A program made the position numbers and the translations under genes. A stretch of 64,000 bases of DNA from Arenicola marina (taxonomy: Eukaryota > Annelida > Polychaeta > Arenicolidae), in contig OZ025265.1 of NCBI GenBank assembly GCA_964019135.1, positions 5,958,318 to 6,022,317 of the forward strand, written 5' to 3'. Below the pieces are notes generated by a model that saw nothing but the letters and a program-made list of their open reading frames with translations, ran no database searches and had not been told where the DNA came from. Every line of letters starts with the position of its first letter. The first letter of the stretch is position 1. Below, one piece after another: positions 29,401 to 41,400 of the stretch.

Positions 29401-32400
29401 CGGTGGGTGAGGACTCACGTCGTAGCCACACAGGGGGACACAGGCTCGGTGGGTGGGGACTCAAGTCGTAGTCACACAGGGGGACACAGGCTCGGTGGAT
29501 GGGGACTCACGTCGTAGCCACACAGGGGGACACAGGCTCGGTGGGAGGGGACTCACGTCGTAGCCACACAGGGGGCACAGGCTCGGTGGGAGGGGACTCA
29601 CGTCGTAGCCACACAGGGGGACACAGGATCGGTGGGTGGGGACTCACGTCGTAGCCACACAGGGGGACACAGGCTCGGTGGGAGGGGACTTACGTCGTAG
29701 CCACACAGGGGGACACAGGCTCGGTGGGTGGGGACTCACGTCGTAGCCACACAGGGGGACACAGGCTCGGTGGGAGGGGACTCACGTCGTAGCCACACAG
29801 GGGGACACAGGATCGGTGGGTGGGGACTCACGTCGTAGCCACACAGGGGGACACAGGCTCGGTGGGAGGGGACTCACGTCGTAGCCACACAGGGGGACAC
29901 AGGCTCGGTAGGTGGGGACTCACGTCGTACCCACACAGGGGGACACAGGCTCGGTGGGAGGGGACTCACGTCGTAGCCACACAGGGGGACACAGGCTCGG
30001 TAGGTGGGGACTCACGTCGTAGCCACACAGGGGGACACAGGCTCGGTGGGTGGGGACCCACGTCGTAGCCACACATGGGGACACAGGCTCGGTGGGTGGG
30101 GACTCACGTCGTAGCCACACAGGGGGACACAGGCTCGGCGGGTGGGGACTCACGTCGTAGCCACACAGGGGGACACAGGCTCGGTGGGTGGGGACTCACG
30201 TCGTAGCCACACAGGGGGACACAGGCTCGGCGGGTGGGGACTCACGTCGTAGCCACACAGGGGGACACAGGCTCGGTGGGTGGGGACTCACGTCGTAGCC
30301 ACACAGGGGGACACAGGCTCGATGGGTGAGGACTCACGTCGTAGCCACACAGGGGGGCGGCGGGTGGGGAATCACGTCGTAGCCACACAGGGGGACACAG
30401 GCTCGGTGGGTGGGGACTCACGTAGTAGCCACACTGGGGGACACAGGCTCGGCGGGTGGGGACTCACGTCGTAGCTACACAGGGGGACACAGGCTCGGCG
30501 GGTGGGGACTCACGTCGTAGCCACACAGGGCGACACAGGCTCGGTGGGTGGGGACTTACGTCGTAGCCACACAGGGGGACACAGGCTCGGTGGGTGGGGA
30601 CTCACGTCGTAGTCACACAGGGGGACACAGGCTCGGTGGGAGGGGACTTACGTCGTAGCCACACAGGGGGACACAGGCTCGGTGGGTGGGGACTCACGTC
30701 GTAGCCACACAGGGGGACACAGGCTCGGTGGGTGGGGACTCACGTCGTAGCCACACAGGGGGACACAGGCTCGGCGGGTGGGGACTCACGTCGTAGCCAC
30801 ACAGGGGGACACAGGCTCGGTGGGTGGGGACTCACGTCGGGACACAGGCTCGGTGGGTGAGGACTCACGTCGTAGCCACACAGGGGGGCGGCGGGTGGGG
30901 AATCACGTCGTAGCCACACAGGGGGACACATGCTCGGTGGGTGGGGACTCACGTAGTAGCCACACAGGGGGACACAGGCTCGGCGGGTGGGGACTTGCGT
31001 CGTAGCTACACAGGGGGACACAGGCTCGGCGGGTGGGGACTCACGTCGTAGCCACACAGGGGGACACAGGCTCGGTGGGTGGGGACTCACGTCGTAGCCA
31101 CACAGGGGGACACAGGCTCGGTGGGTGGGGACTCACGTCGTAGCCACACAGGGGGACACAGGCTCGGTGGGTGGGGACTCACGTCGTAGCCACACAGGGG
31201 GACACAGGCTCGGTGGGTGGGGACTCACGTCGTAGCCACACAGGGGGACACAGGCTCGGTGGGTCAGACTCACGTCGTAGCCACACAGGGGGACACAGGC
31301 TCGGTAGGTGGGGACTCACGTCGTAGCCACACAGGGGGACACAGGCTCGGTGGGTCAGACTCACGTCGTAGCCACACAGGGGGACACAGGCTCGGTGGAT
31401 GGGGACTCACGTCGTAGCCACACAAGGGGACACAGGCTCGGTGGGAGGGGACTCACGTCGTAGCCACACAGGGGGACACAGGATCGGTGGGTGGGGACTC
31501 ACGTCGTAGCCACACAGGGGGACACAGGCTCGGTGGGAGGGGACTTACGTCGTAGCCACACAGGGGGACACAGGCTCGGTGGGTGGGGACTCACGTCGTA
31601 GCCACACAGGGGGACACAGGCTCGGTGGGAGGGGACTCACGTCGTAGCCACACAGGGGGACACAGGATCGGTGGGTGGGGACTCACGTCGTAGCCACACA
31701 GGGGGACACAGGCTCGGTGGGAGGGGACTCACGTCGTAGCCACACAGGGGGACACAGGCTCGGTAGGTGGGGACTCACGTCGTAGCCACACAGGGGGACA
31801 CAGGCTCGGTGGGTGGGGACCCACGTCGTAGCCACACATGGGGACACAGGTTCGGTGGGTGGGGACTCACGTCGTTGCCACACAGGGGGACACAGGCTCG
31901 GTGGGTGGGGACTCACGTCGTAGCCACACAGGGGGACACAGGCTCGGTGGGTCAGACTCACGTCGTAGCCACACAGGGGGACACAGGCTCGGTGGATGGG
32001 GACTCACGTCGTAGCCACACAAGGGGACACAGGCTCGGTGGGAGGGGACTCACGTCGTAGCCACACAGGGGGACACAGGATCGGTGGGTGGGGACTCACG
32101 TCGTAGCCACACAGGGGGACACAGGCTCGGTGGGAGGGGACTTACGTCGTAGCCACACAGGGGGACACAGGCTCGGTGGGTGGGGACTCACGTCGTAGCC
32201 ACACAGGGGGACACAGGCTCGGTGGGAGGGGACTCACGTCGTAGCCACACAGGGGGACACAGGATCGGTGGGTGGGGACTCACGTCGTAGCCACACAGGG
32301 GGACACAGGCTCGGTGGGAGGGGACTCACGTCGTAGCCACACAGGGGGACACAGGCTCGGTAGGTGGGGACTCACGTCGTAGCCACACAGGGGGACACAG

Positions 32401-35400
32401 GCTCGGTGGGTGGGGACCCACGTCGTAGCCACACATGGGGACACAGGTTCGGTGGGTGGGGACTCACGTCGTTGCCACACAGGGGGACACAGGCTCGGTG
32501 GGTGGGGACTCACGTCGTAGCCACACAGGGGGACACAGGCTCGGTGGGAGGGGACTCACGTCGTAGCCACACAGGGGGACACAGGATCGGTGGGTGGGGA
32601 CTCACGTCGTAGCCACACAGGGGGACACAGGCTCGGTGGGAGGGGACTCACGTCGTAGCCACACAGGGGGACACAGGCTCGGTAGGTGGGGACTCACGTC
32701 GTAGCCACACAGGGGGACACAGGCTCGGTGGGTGGGGACCCACGTCGTAGCCACACATGGGGACACAGGCTCGGTGGGTGGGGACTCATGTCGTTGCCAC
32801 ACAGGGGGACACAGGCTCGGTGGGTGGGGACTCACGTCGTAGCCACACAGGGGGACACAGGCTCGGTGGGTGGGGACTCACGTCGTAGCCACACAGAGGG
32901 ACACAGGCTCGGTGGGTGGGGACTCACGTCGTAGCCAAACAGGGGGACACAGGCTCGATGGGTGAGGACTCACGTCGTAGCCACACAGGGGGGCGGCGGG
33001 TGGGGAATCACGTCGTAGCCACACAGGGGGACACAGGCTCGGTGGGTGGGGACTCACGTAGTAGCCACACAGGGGGACACAGGCTCGGCGTGTGGGGACT
33101 CGCGCCGTAGCTACACAGGGGGACACAGGCTCGGCGGGTGGGGAATCACGTCGTAGCCACACAGGGCGACACAGGCTCGGTGGGTGGGGACTCACGTCGT
33201 AGCCACACAGGGGGACACAGGCTCGGTGGGTGGGGACTCACGTCGTAGCCACACAGGGGGACACAGGCTCGGTGGGTGGGGACTCACGTCGGGACACAGG
33301 CTCGGTGGGTGAGGACTCACGTCGTAGCCACACAGGGGGGCGGCGGGTGGGGAATCACGTCGTAGCCACACAGGGGGACACAGGCTCGGTGGGTGGGGAC
33401 TCACGTAGTAGCCACACAGGGGGACACAGGCTCGGCGGGTGCGGACTCACGTCGTAGCCACACAGGGGGACACAGGCTCGGTGGGTGGGGACTCACGTCG
33501 TAGCCACACAGGGGGACACAGGCTCGGTGGGTGAGGACTCACGTCGTAGCCACACAGGGGGGCGGCGGGTGGGGAATCACGTCGTAGCCACACAGGGGGA
33601 CACATGCTCGGTGGGTGGGGACTAACGTAGTAGCCACACAGGGGGACACAGGCTCGGCGGGTGGGGACTCGCGTCGTAGCCACACAGGGGGACACAGGCT
33701 CGGCGGGTGGGGACTCACGTCGTAGCCACACAGGGGGACACAGGCTCGGTGGGTGGGGACTCACGTCGTAGCCACACAGGGGGACACAGGCTCGGCGGGT
33801 GGGGACTCACGTCGTAGCCACACAGGGGGACACAGGCTCGGTGGGTGGGGACTCACGTCGTAGCCACACAGGGGGACACAGGCTCGGTGGGTGGGGACTC
33901 ACGTCGTAGCCACACAGGGGGACACAGGCTCGGTGGGTGGGGACTCACGTCGTAGCCACACAGGGGGACACAGGCTCGGTGGATGGGGACTCACGTCGTA
34001 GCCACACAGGGGGACACAGGCTCGGCGGGTGGGGACTCACGTCGTAGCCACACAGGGGGACACAGGCTCGGTGGGTGGGGACTCACGTCGTAGCCACACA
34101 GGGGGACACAGGCTCGGCGGGTGGGGACTCACGTCGTAGCCACACAGGGGGACACAGGCTCGGTGGGTGGGGACTCACGTCGTAGCCACACAGGGGGACA
34201 CAGGCTCGGTGGGTGGGGACTCACGTCGTAGCCACACAGGGGGACACAGGCTCGGTGGGTGGGGACTCACGTCGTAGCCACACAGGGGGACACAGGCTCG
34301 GTGGATGGGGACTCACGTCGTAGCCACACAGGGGGACACAGGCTCGGTGGGAGGGGACTCACGTCGTAGCCACACAGGGGGACACAGGCTCGGTGGGTGG
34401 GGACTCACGTCGTAGCCACACAGGGGGACACAGGCTCGGTGGGAGGGGACTCACGTCGTAGCCACACAGGGGGACACAGGCTCGGTGGGTGGGGACTCAC
34501 GTCGTAGCCACACAGGGGGACACAAGGTCGGTGGGTGGGGACTCACGTCGTAGCCAAACAGGGGGACACAAGCTCGGTGGGTGGGGACTCACGTCGTAGC
34601 CACACAGGGGGACACAGGCTCGGTGGGTGGGGACTCACGTCGTAGCCACACAGGGGGACACAGGCTCGGTGGGTGGGGACTCACGTCGTAGCCGCGGTAG
34701 TTGTCGTTGCTATGGGCGAGGCCCATGAAGCGCTCTGTGTAGGCCGTGTCGTAGAAGCGCCAGTCGGTGACGGGCGCCACGGAGATGCCGCAGCCAAACA
34801 CCGGGTCGTCGGCCAGAGCGTGGGCCGTCACGAAGCCGCCGTAGGACTGGAGACAATATACACAATAATATACTCTCCATCATACTGTGTAGTTAATTAT
34901 CGCACATATAAGTATAAACCGCACAACAGAAAAAAGTGATTGTTAAAACAAATTGTTCAGTCACAATGCTTACTATGACGTCACGAAGCCCCCGTATGAC
35001 TGACACACTGACAGATCTAATTGTGTCGTGTATCCCAGTGAACAGACTGAGACGCTTAGTGACACGTGGAGCCGGCCGAGCGCGGAGTGACGTCACAATA
35101 AGGGTAATACGTCTGTCTAGATATGCATTGTAGATCCTTCTTGGCAACCTCAAAGCGGCAAGTTGAATTCTTTAGTCGAAAGAGTTCTTGACAATATAGC
35201 TACGTTCTAAAATGAGTTACGTTCTACACACCGGGCAGCCAATATAATGTACGAGCCACCACAAAGTGGTTTATCACATATATATCAAAAGAAGCTGTGT
35301 TTAAGTTTGTTTATAATAAATGCGTGCTCGAAAGGCTACAGATGTAGTATCTTAGGAAGGGGACCTGGTGGAGAGGCACTCACCCATCCCCAGATGGCAA

Positions 35401-38400
35401 TGCGCTCCTTGTCCACGTAATGCAGCGTGTCTATCAGATACCTGCAAGCAGCATGATGATGTAGACAAAGGTAGGCTTGGGACAGGCAATATCTTTAATG
35501 TAATATGTTGTGTCTGGGCACGTAGAGTAGATTACGGTGGCCACAGGTAACGTATACAAACAGCCCAATGATGCACCGCGCCACACTACCATTATCATCA
35601 CATCACATAACATAATAATATATATTATATATATATATATATATCTCGTCGAGCGATCTCTTCTCATAACTTCGTGAAAAAATTGCAAACACAAATACAA
35701 ACTGCAGCATTGATAGGGTTGATAAGATGATCATTTGTTGTTGTTGTTAACCCGCGTAAGCGCTGTCCTTGGGGCGTGGGTGTGGGTGGGGGGGGGGGGG
35801 GAGGACTCACTTGGCGGCAGCGATCTGGTCGAGCACCTCCAGCGAGCCCAGGCGCCGGTAGATCTTGTGCAGGAAGCGGTCGCCACGACCCCCCGTGCCC
35901 CGCCCGTCCACCGCCACGTAGATGACGTGCTCGGAGGACCCCAGGTAGGTGCCCCACCCCAGGTGGAAGGCCTCCGTCACCGACTGGGTGCCCGGCCCGC
36001 CATACCTGTAACCACATCAAACAAACACACTGTGACTTCTATAGCCCATGGTGAGGGCTTCGTCTTAAGGTTGTGGGCAGTCGGGTGGAAATCGGACCAC
36101 GACCAGAGCGTATAAAGCGCAGAAACATTGACACACTAAGGACACCTCTAACGTGGGTATACGCTACATACGTGTGTATCAACAGCGGGTACTGAGTGAT
36201 GTGCTCCTTCTTCAGCTTCGGGGGCAGATGGATTTGCATCCACAGTTCTGGAAGAAATATGAGGGCGGCGCATAATTTATTGAGTGGAGACAAACCGTCA
36301 GGGTTTCGTTAAAAGCAACACGTAAAAAGTACGAAGGACACGTAGTTTGTACTGTAATTCTGTATTAATCTCCCGGGTACAGAGGAGCCAGGCGTCTCCC
36401 CTGCCGAACCGCCTGCACAAGGCTCAATACAATGAACGACAAACCACGAGACAAATGCTATACGCCGAAGAAAAAACACACAAGTAATCCAATGCAAGCG
36501 TCTATTCCGTTTGCGTGGTTTATACTAGGACAGGCATATATAACTATTTCGTATGCGATTCGGACATAATCCAGCTACTATATACGATAACAGTGAACTA
36601 ATGTACATGCTATCTTATTAATATTAAATTCCTCGAAGTACATACTTTCTCCATCGTCTGTCTCAAACTGGTGGTTTTCCTTGACCGGCAAAGCTTTCGT
36701 TCCTAATTTTTCTCTCAGGGCTGAGTTATCCTCAAACACCGTCACTGGACACATCAATGGTACATCAAGGTCAAATTCAACATGGCGTTCCAGAGACGTT
36801 GCGCATTATGGGAAATATACATCAAATGTTTTCTATTATGTACAGGCATATGCGTCATTGCGTACAAGGAATATGCAATAACTGGTTATTAGTCACTCGT
36901 CATAAAATCAAGCGTATTTTATTGGAAATGACGTGATCATAATGACGGAAATACCGCTGGCTTCCTTGTATTACACAGTTCCACAATGATACTAATAGTG
37001 GGGACATCAAACCATCTCACTAACAAACGGAGGATCGTTATACCCGTCGTTATATTGCAGTAAACAAACAGGCCACCGGCTTGACCTGTATATATGCTAT
37101 GTCTTTAAACGTCATTCCCATTTCAATACTAGAGGGAGCCGGCCCGATAGCTCAGTGGGCTAGAGCGCTCGCATTGAGTGCTCTGGTCACCTGAGAGCCT
37201 TACGGCACGTGGATCGATGGTTCGAGCCCTGCTGTGGCCATGTCTGTGTGGTCGCAGGATAAAGATCCCATGTCCTTCTTCGTAAACAGTAGGTTACTCC
37301 CGGAGATATGGCTCAACTCTCCCTTCCTTCTCCCATTGACGCGATATGACCAACAGTGGTTAAAGCGTCCTGAATAACCAACCAACCAACCAATACTGGA
37401 AATACCCATTGAATGGGTATTTCCCTGGGTACCCTGGGCCCGCGGCATTCAGTACATAGTCACAAGGATAGACTAATGTAGTGTGTACCGTCGTCAGTCC
37501 TGGTGTTCCTCAGCGTGTAGGTGGGGATGCCGGGCCCGCCACAGTGCAGGATGTAGTACTTGGCACTGCGGCTGAAGGAGGCGTCCACGTACAGACAGTC
37601 GCTGCCCAGGCCACACGACAGGCACTCGGGCACGTTGTAGTCATTGCCACGGGTCGTGGAGATCCTGGAGAAGGGAACCAGGCGGCAACATGAACAACAT
37701 TCTGAGGAAGGGACAAGTAGGCGTCAACATGAACAACATTCTGAGGAAGGGAACCAGGCGTCAACATGAACAACATTCTGAGGAAGGAACAAGTAGGCGT
37801 TACATGGACAACATTCTGAGGAAGGGAACCAGGCGGCAACATGAACAACATTCTGAGGAAGGGACAAGTAGGCGTTACATGGACAACATTCTAAGGAAGG
37901 GAACCAGGCGGCAACATGAACAACATTCTGAGGAAGGGACAAGTAGGCGGCAACATGAACAACATTCTGAGGAAGGGAACCAGGCTGCAACATGAACAAC
38001 ATTCTGAGGAAGGGACAAGTAGGAGTGAACATGAACAACATTCTGAGGAAGGGAACCAGGCGGCAACATGTACAACATTCTGAGGAAGGGAACCAGGCGG
38101 CAACATGAACAACATTCTGAGGAAGGGACAAGTAGGCGTTACATGGACAACATTCTGAGGAAGGGAACCAGGCGGCAACATGAACAACATTCTGAGGAAG
38201 GGACAAGTAGGCGTTACATGGACAACATTCTGAGGAAGGGAACCAGGCGGCAACATGAACAACATTCTGAGGAAGGGACAAGTAGGCGGCAACATGAACA
38301 ACATTCTGAGGAAGGGACAAGTAGGCGTTACATGAACAATATTCTGAGGAAGGGAACCAGGCGGCAACATGAACAACATTCTGAGGAAGGGACAAGTAGG

Positions 38401-41400
38401 CGTTACATGGAAAACATTCTGAGGAAGGGAACCAGGCGGCAACATGAGCAACATTCTGAGGAAGGGACAAGTAGGCGTGAACATGAACAACGTTCTGAGG
38501 AAGGGAACCAGGCCGCAACATGAACAACATTCTGAGGAAGGGAACCAGGCGGCAACATGAACAACATTCTGAGGAAGGGACAAGTAGGCGGCAACATGAA
38601 CAACATTCTGAGGAAGGGACAAGTAGGCGTTACATGAACAATATTCTGAGGAAGGGAACCAGGCGGTAACATGAACAACATTCTGAGGAAGGGACAAGTA
38701 GGCGTGAACATGAACAACATTCTGAGGAAGGGAACCAGGCGGCAACATGTACAACATTCTGAGGAAGGGAACCAGGCGTCAACATGGACAACATTCTGAG
38801 GAAGGTACAAGTAGGCGTCAACATGAACAACATTCTGAGGAAGGGAACCAGGCGGCAACATGAACAACATTCTGAGGAAGGGACAAGTAGGCGTCAACAT
38901 GGACAACATTCTGAGGAAGGGACAAGTAGGCGTCAACATGAACAACATTCTGAGGAAGGGACAAGTAGGCGTCAACATGAACAACATTCTGAGGAAGGGA
39001 ACCAGGCGGCAACATGAACAACATTCTGAGGAAGAGACAAGTAGGCGTGAACATGAACAACATTCTGAGGAAGGGACAAGTAGGCGTCAACATGAACAAC
39101 ATTCTGAGGAAGGGACAAGTAGGCGGCAACATGAACAACATTCTGAGGAAGGGAACCAGGCGGCAACATGAACAATCTGAGGAAGGGACAAGTAGGCGTT
39201 ACATGGACAACATTCTGAGGAAGGGAATCAGGCGGCAACATGAACAACATTCTGAGAAAGGGACAAGTAGGCGTTACATGGAAAACATTCTGAGGAAGGG
39301 AACCAGGCGGCAACATGAACAACATTCTGAGGAAGGGACAAGTAGGCGTCAACATGTACAACATTCTGAGGAAGGGACAAGTAGGCGAGAACATGAACAA
39401 CATTCTGAGGAAGGGACAAGAAGGCGTCAACATGAACAACACTCTGAGGAAGCGAACCAGGCCTCAACATGAACAACATTCTGAGGAAGGGACAAGTAGG
39501 CGTCAACATGAACAACATTCTGAGGAAGGGAACCAGGCGGCAACATGTACAACATTCTGAGGAAGGGAACCAGGCGGCAACATGAACAACATTCTGAGGA
39601 AGGGACAAGTAGGCGTTACATGGACAACATTCTGAGGAAGGGAACCAGGCGGCAACATGAACAACATTCTGAGGAAGGGAACCAGGCGGCAACATGAACA
39701 ACATTCTGAGGAAGGGACAAGTAGGCGTTACATGGACAACATTCTGAGGAAGGGAACCAGGCGGCAACATGAACAACATTCTGAGGAAGGGACAAGTAGG
39801 CGGCAACATGAACAACATTCTGAGGAAGAGACAAGTAGGCGTGAACATGAACAACATTCTGAGGAAGGGACAGGTAAGCGTGAACATGAACAACATTCTG
39901 AGGAAGGGAACCAGGCGGCAACATGAACAACATTCTGAGGAAGGGACAAGTAGGCGTGAACATGAACAACATTCTGAGGAAGGGAACCAGGCGGCAACAT
40001 GAACAACATTCTGAGGAAACGACAAGTAGGCGTTACATGGACAACATTCTGAGGAAGGGAACCAGGCGGCAACATGAACAACATTCTGAGGAAGGGACAA
40101 GTAGGCGTTACATGGACAACATTCTGAGGAAGGGAACCAGGCGGCAACATGAACAACATTCTGAGGAAGGGACAAGTAGGCATCAACATGTACAACATTC
40201 TGAGGAAGGGAACCAGGCGGCAACATGAACAACATTCTGAGGAAGGGACAAGTAGGCGGCAACATGAACAACATTCTGAGGAAGGGACAAGTAGGCGTCA
40301 ACATGTACAACATTCTGAGGAAGGGAACCAGGCGGCAACATGAACAACATTCTGAGGAAGGGACAAGTAGGCGGCAACATGAACAACATTCTGAGGAAGG
40401 GACAAGTATGCGTGAACATGAACAACATTCTGAGGAAGGGAACCAGGCGGCAACATGAACAACATTCTGAGGAAGGGACAAGTAGGCGTGAACATGAACA
40501 ACATTCTGAGGAAGGGAACCAAGCGGCAACATGTACAACATTCTGAAGAAGGGAACCAGGCGGCAACATGAACAACATTCTGAGGAAGGGACAAGTAGGC
40601 GTTACATGGACAACATTCTGAGGAAGGGACAATTAGGCGTGAACATGAACAACATTCTGAGGAAGGGAACCAAGCGGCAACATGAACTACATTCTGAGGA
40701 AGAAACAGATAGGCGTGAACATGAACAACATTCTGAGGAAGGGAACCAGGCGGCAACATGAACAACATTCTGAAGAATGGACAAGTAGGCGGCAACATGA
40801 ACAACATTCTGTGGAATGGACAAGTAGGCGTCAACATGAACAACATTCTGAGGAAGGGACAAGTAGGCGTCAACATGAACAACATTCTGAGGAAGGGACA
40901 AGTAGGCCAACATGAACAACATTCTGAGGAAAGGAACCAGGCGGCAACATGAACAACATTCTGAGGAAGGGACAAGTAGGCGGCAACATGAACAACATTC
41001 TGAGGAAGGGACAAGTAGGCGTGAACATGAACAACATTCTGAGGAAGGGAACCAGGCGGCAACATGAACAACATTCTGAAGAATGGACAAGTAGGCGGCA
41101 ACATGAACAACATTCTGTGGAATGGACAAGTAGGCGTCAACATGAACAACATTCTGAGGAAGGGACAAGTAGGCGTCAACATGAACAACATTCTGAGGAA
41201 GGGACAAGTAGGCCAACATGAACAACATTCTGAGGAAGGGAACCAGGCGGCAACATGAACAACATTCTGAGGAAGGGACAAGTAGGCGTCAACATGTACA
41301 ACATTCTGAGGAAGGGACAAGTAGGCGTTACATGGACAACATTCTGAGGAAGGAAACCAGGCGGCAACATGAACAACATTCTGAGGAAGGGACAAGTAGG

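Larger units (their letters stand above)
4278..34693 (-). repeat. 46-bp donor-spanning minisatellite, ~660 copies, 30.4 kb
   Basis: Period 46 bp, filling nearly all of the w18-w19 intron. On the sense (minus) strand each unit ends GGCTACGAC|GTGAGTCCCC, the same as the real end of exon w18 plus its 5' splice site, and the array starts at that junction with no gap. Most units keep GTGAGT. Recurrent variants include a shorter ~38-bp unit containing GGGGGCGGCGGGTGG, units with GAATCACG (donor altered) and units with TTGCC for TAGCC. Since 46 leaves remainder 1 on division by 3, each frame soon meets a TGA made by ACGTGAGTC. Open frames here are therefore not genes. Nested higher-order duplications are listed separately. 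Confidence 0.97.

Noticed and set aside
4278-34693. Dozens of open frames with motifs such as [15 protein letters not shown] or [12 protein letters not shown] on both strands
   Set aside because: They are translations of the 46-bp repeat in different frames. The period is not a multiple of 3, stops recur at the donor TGA, and there is no gene context.
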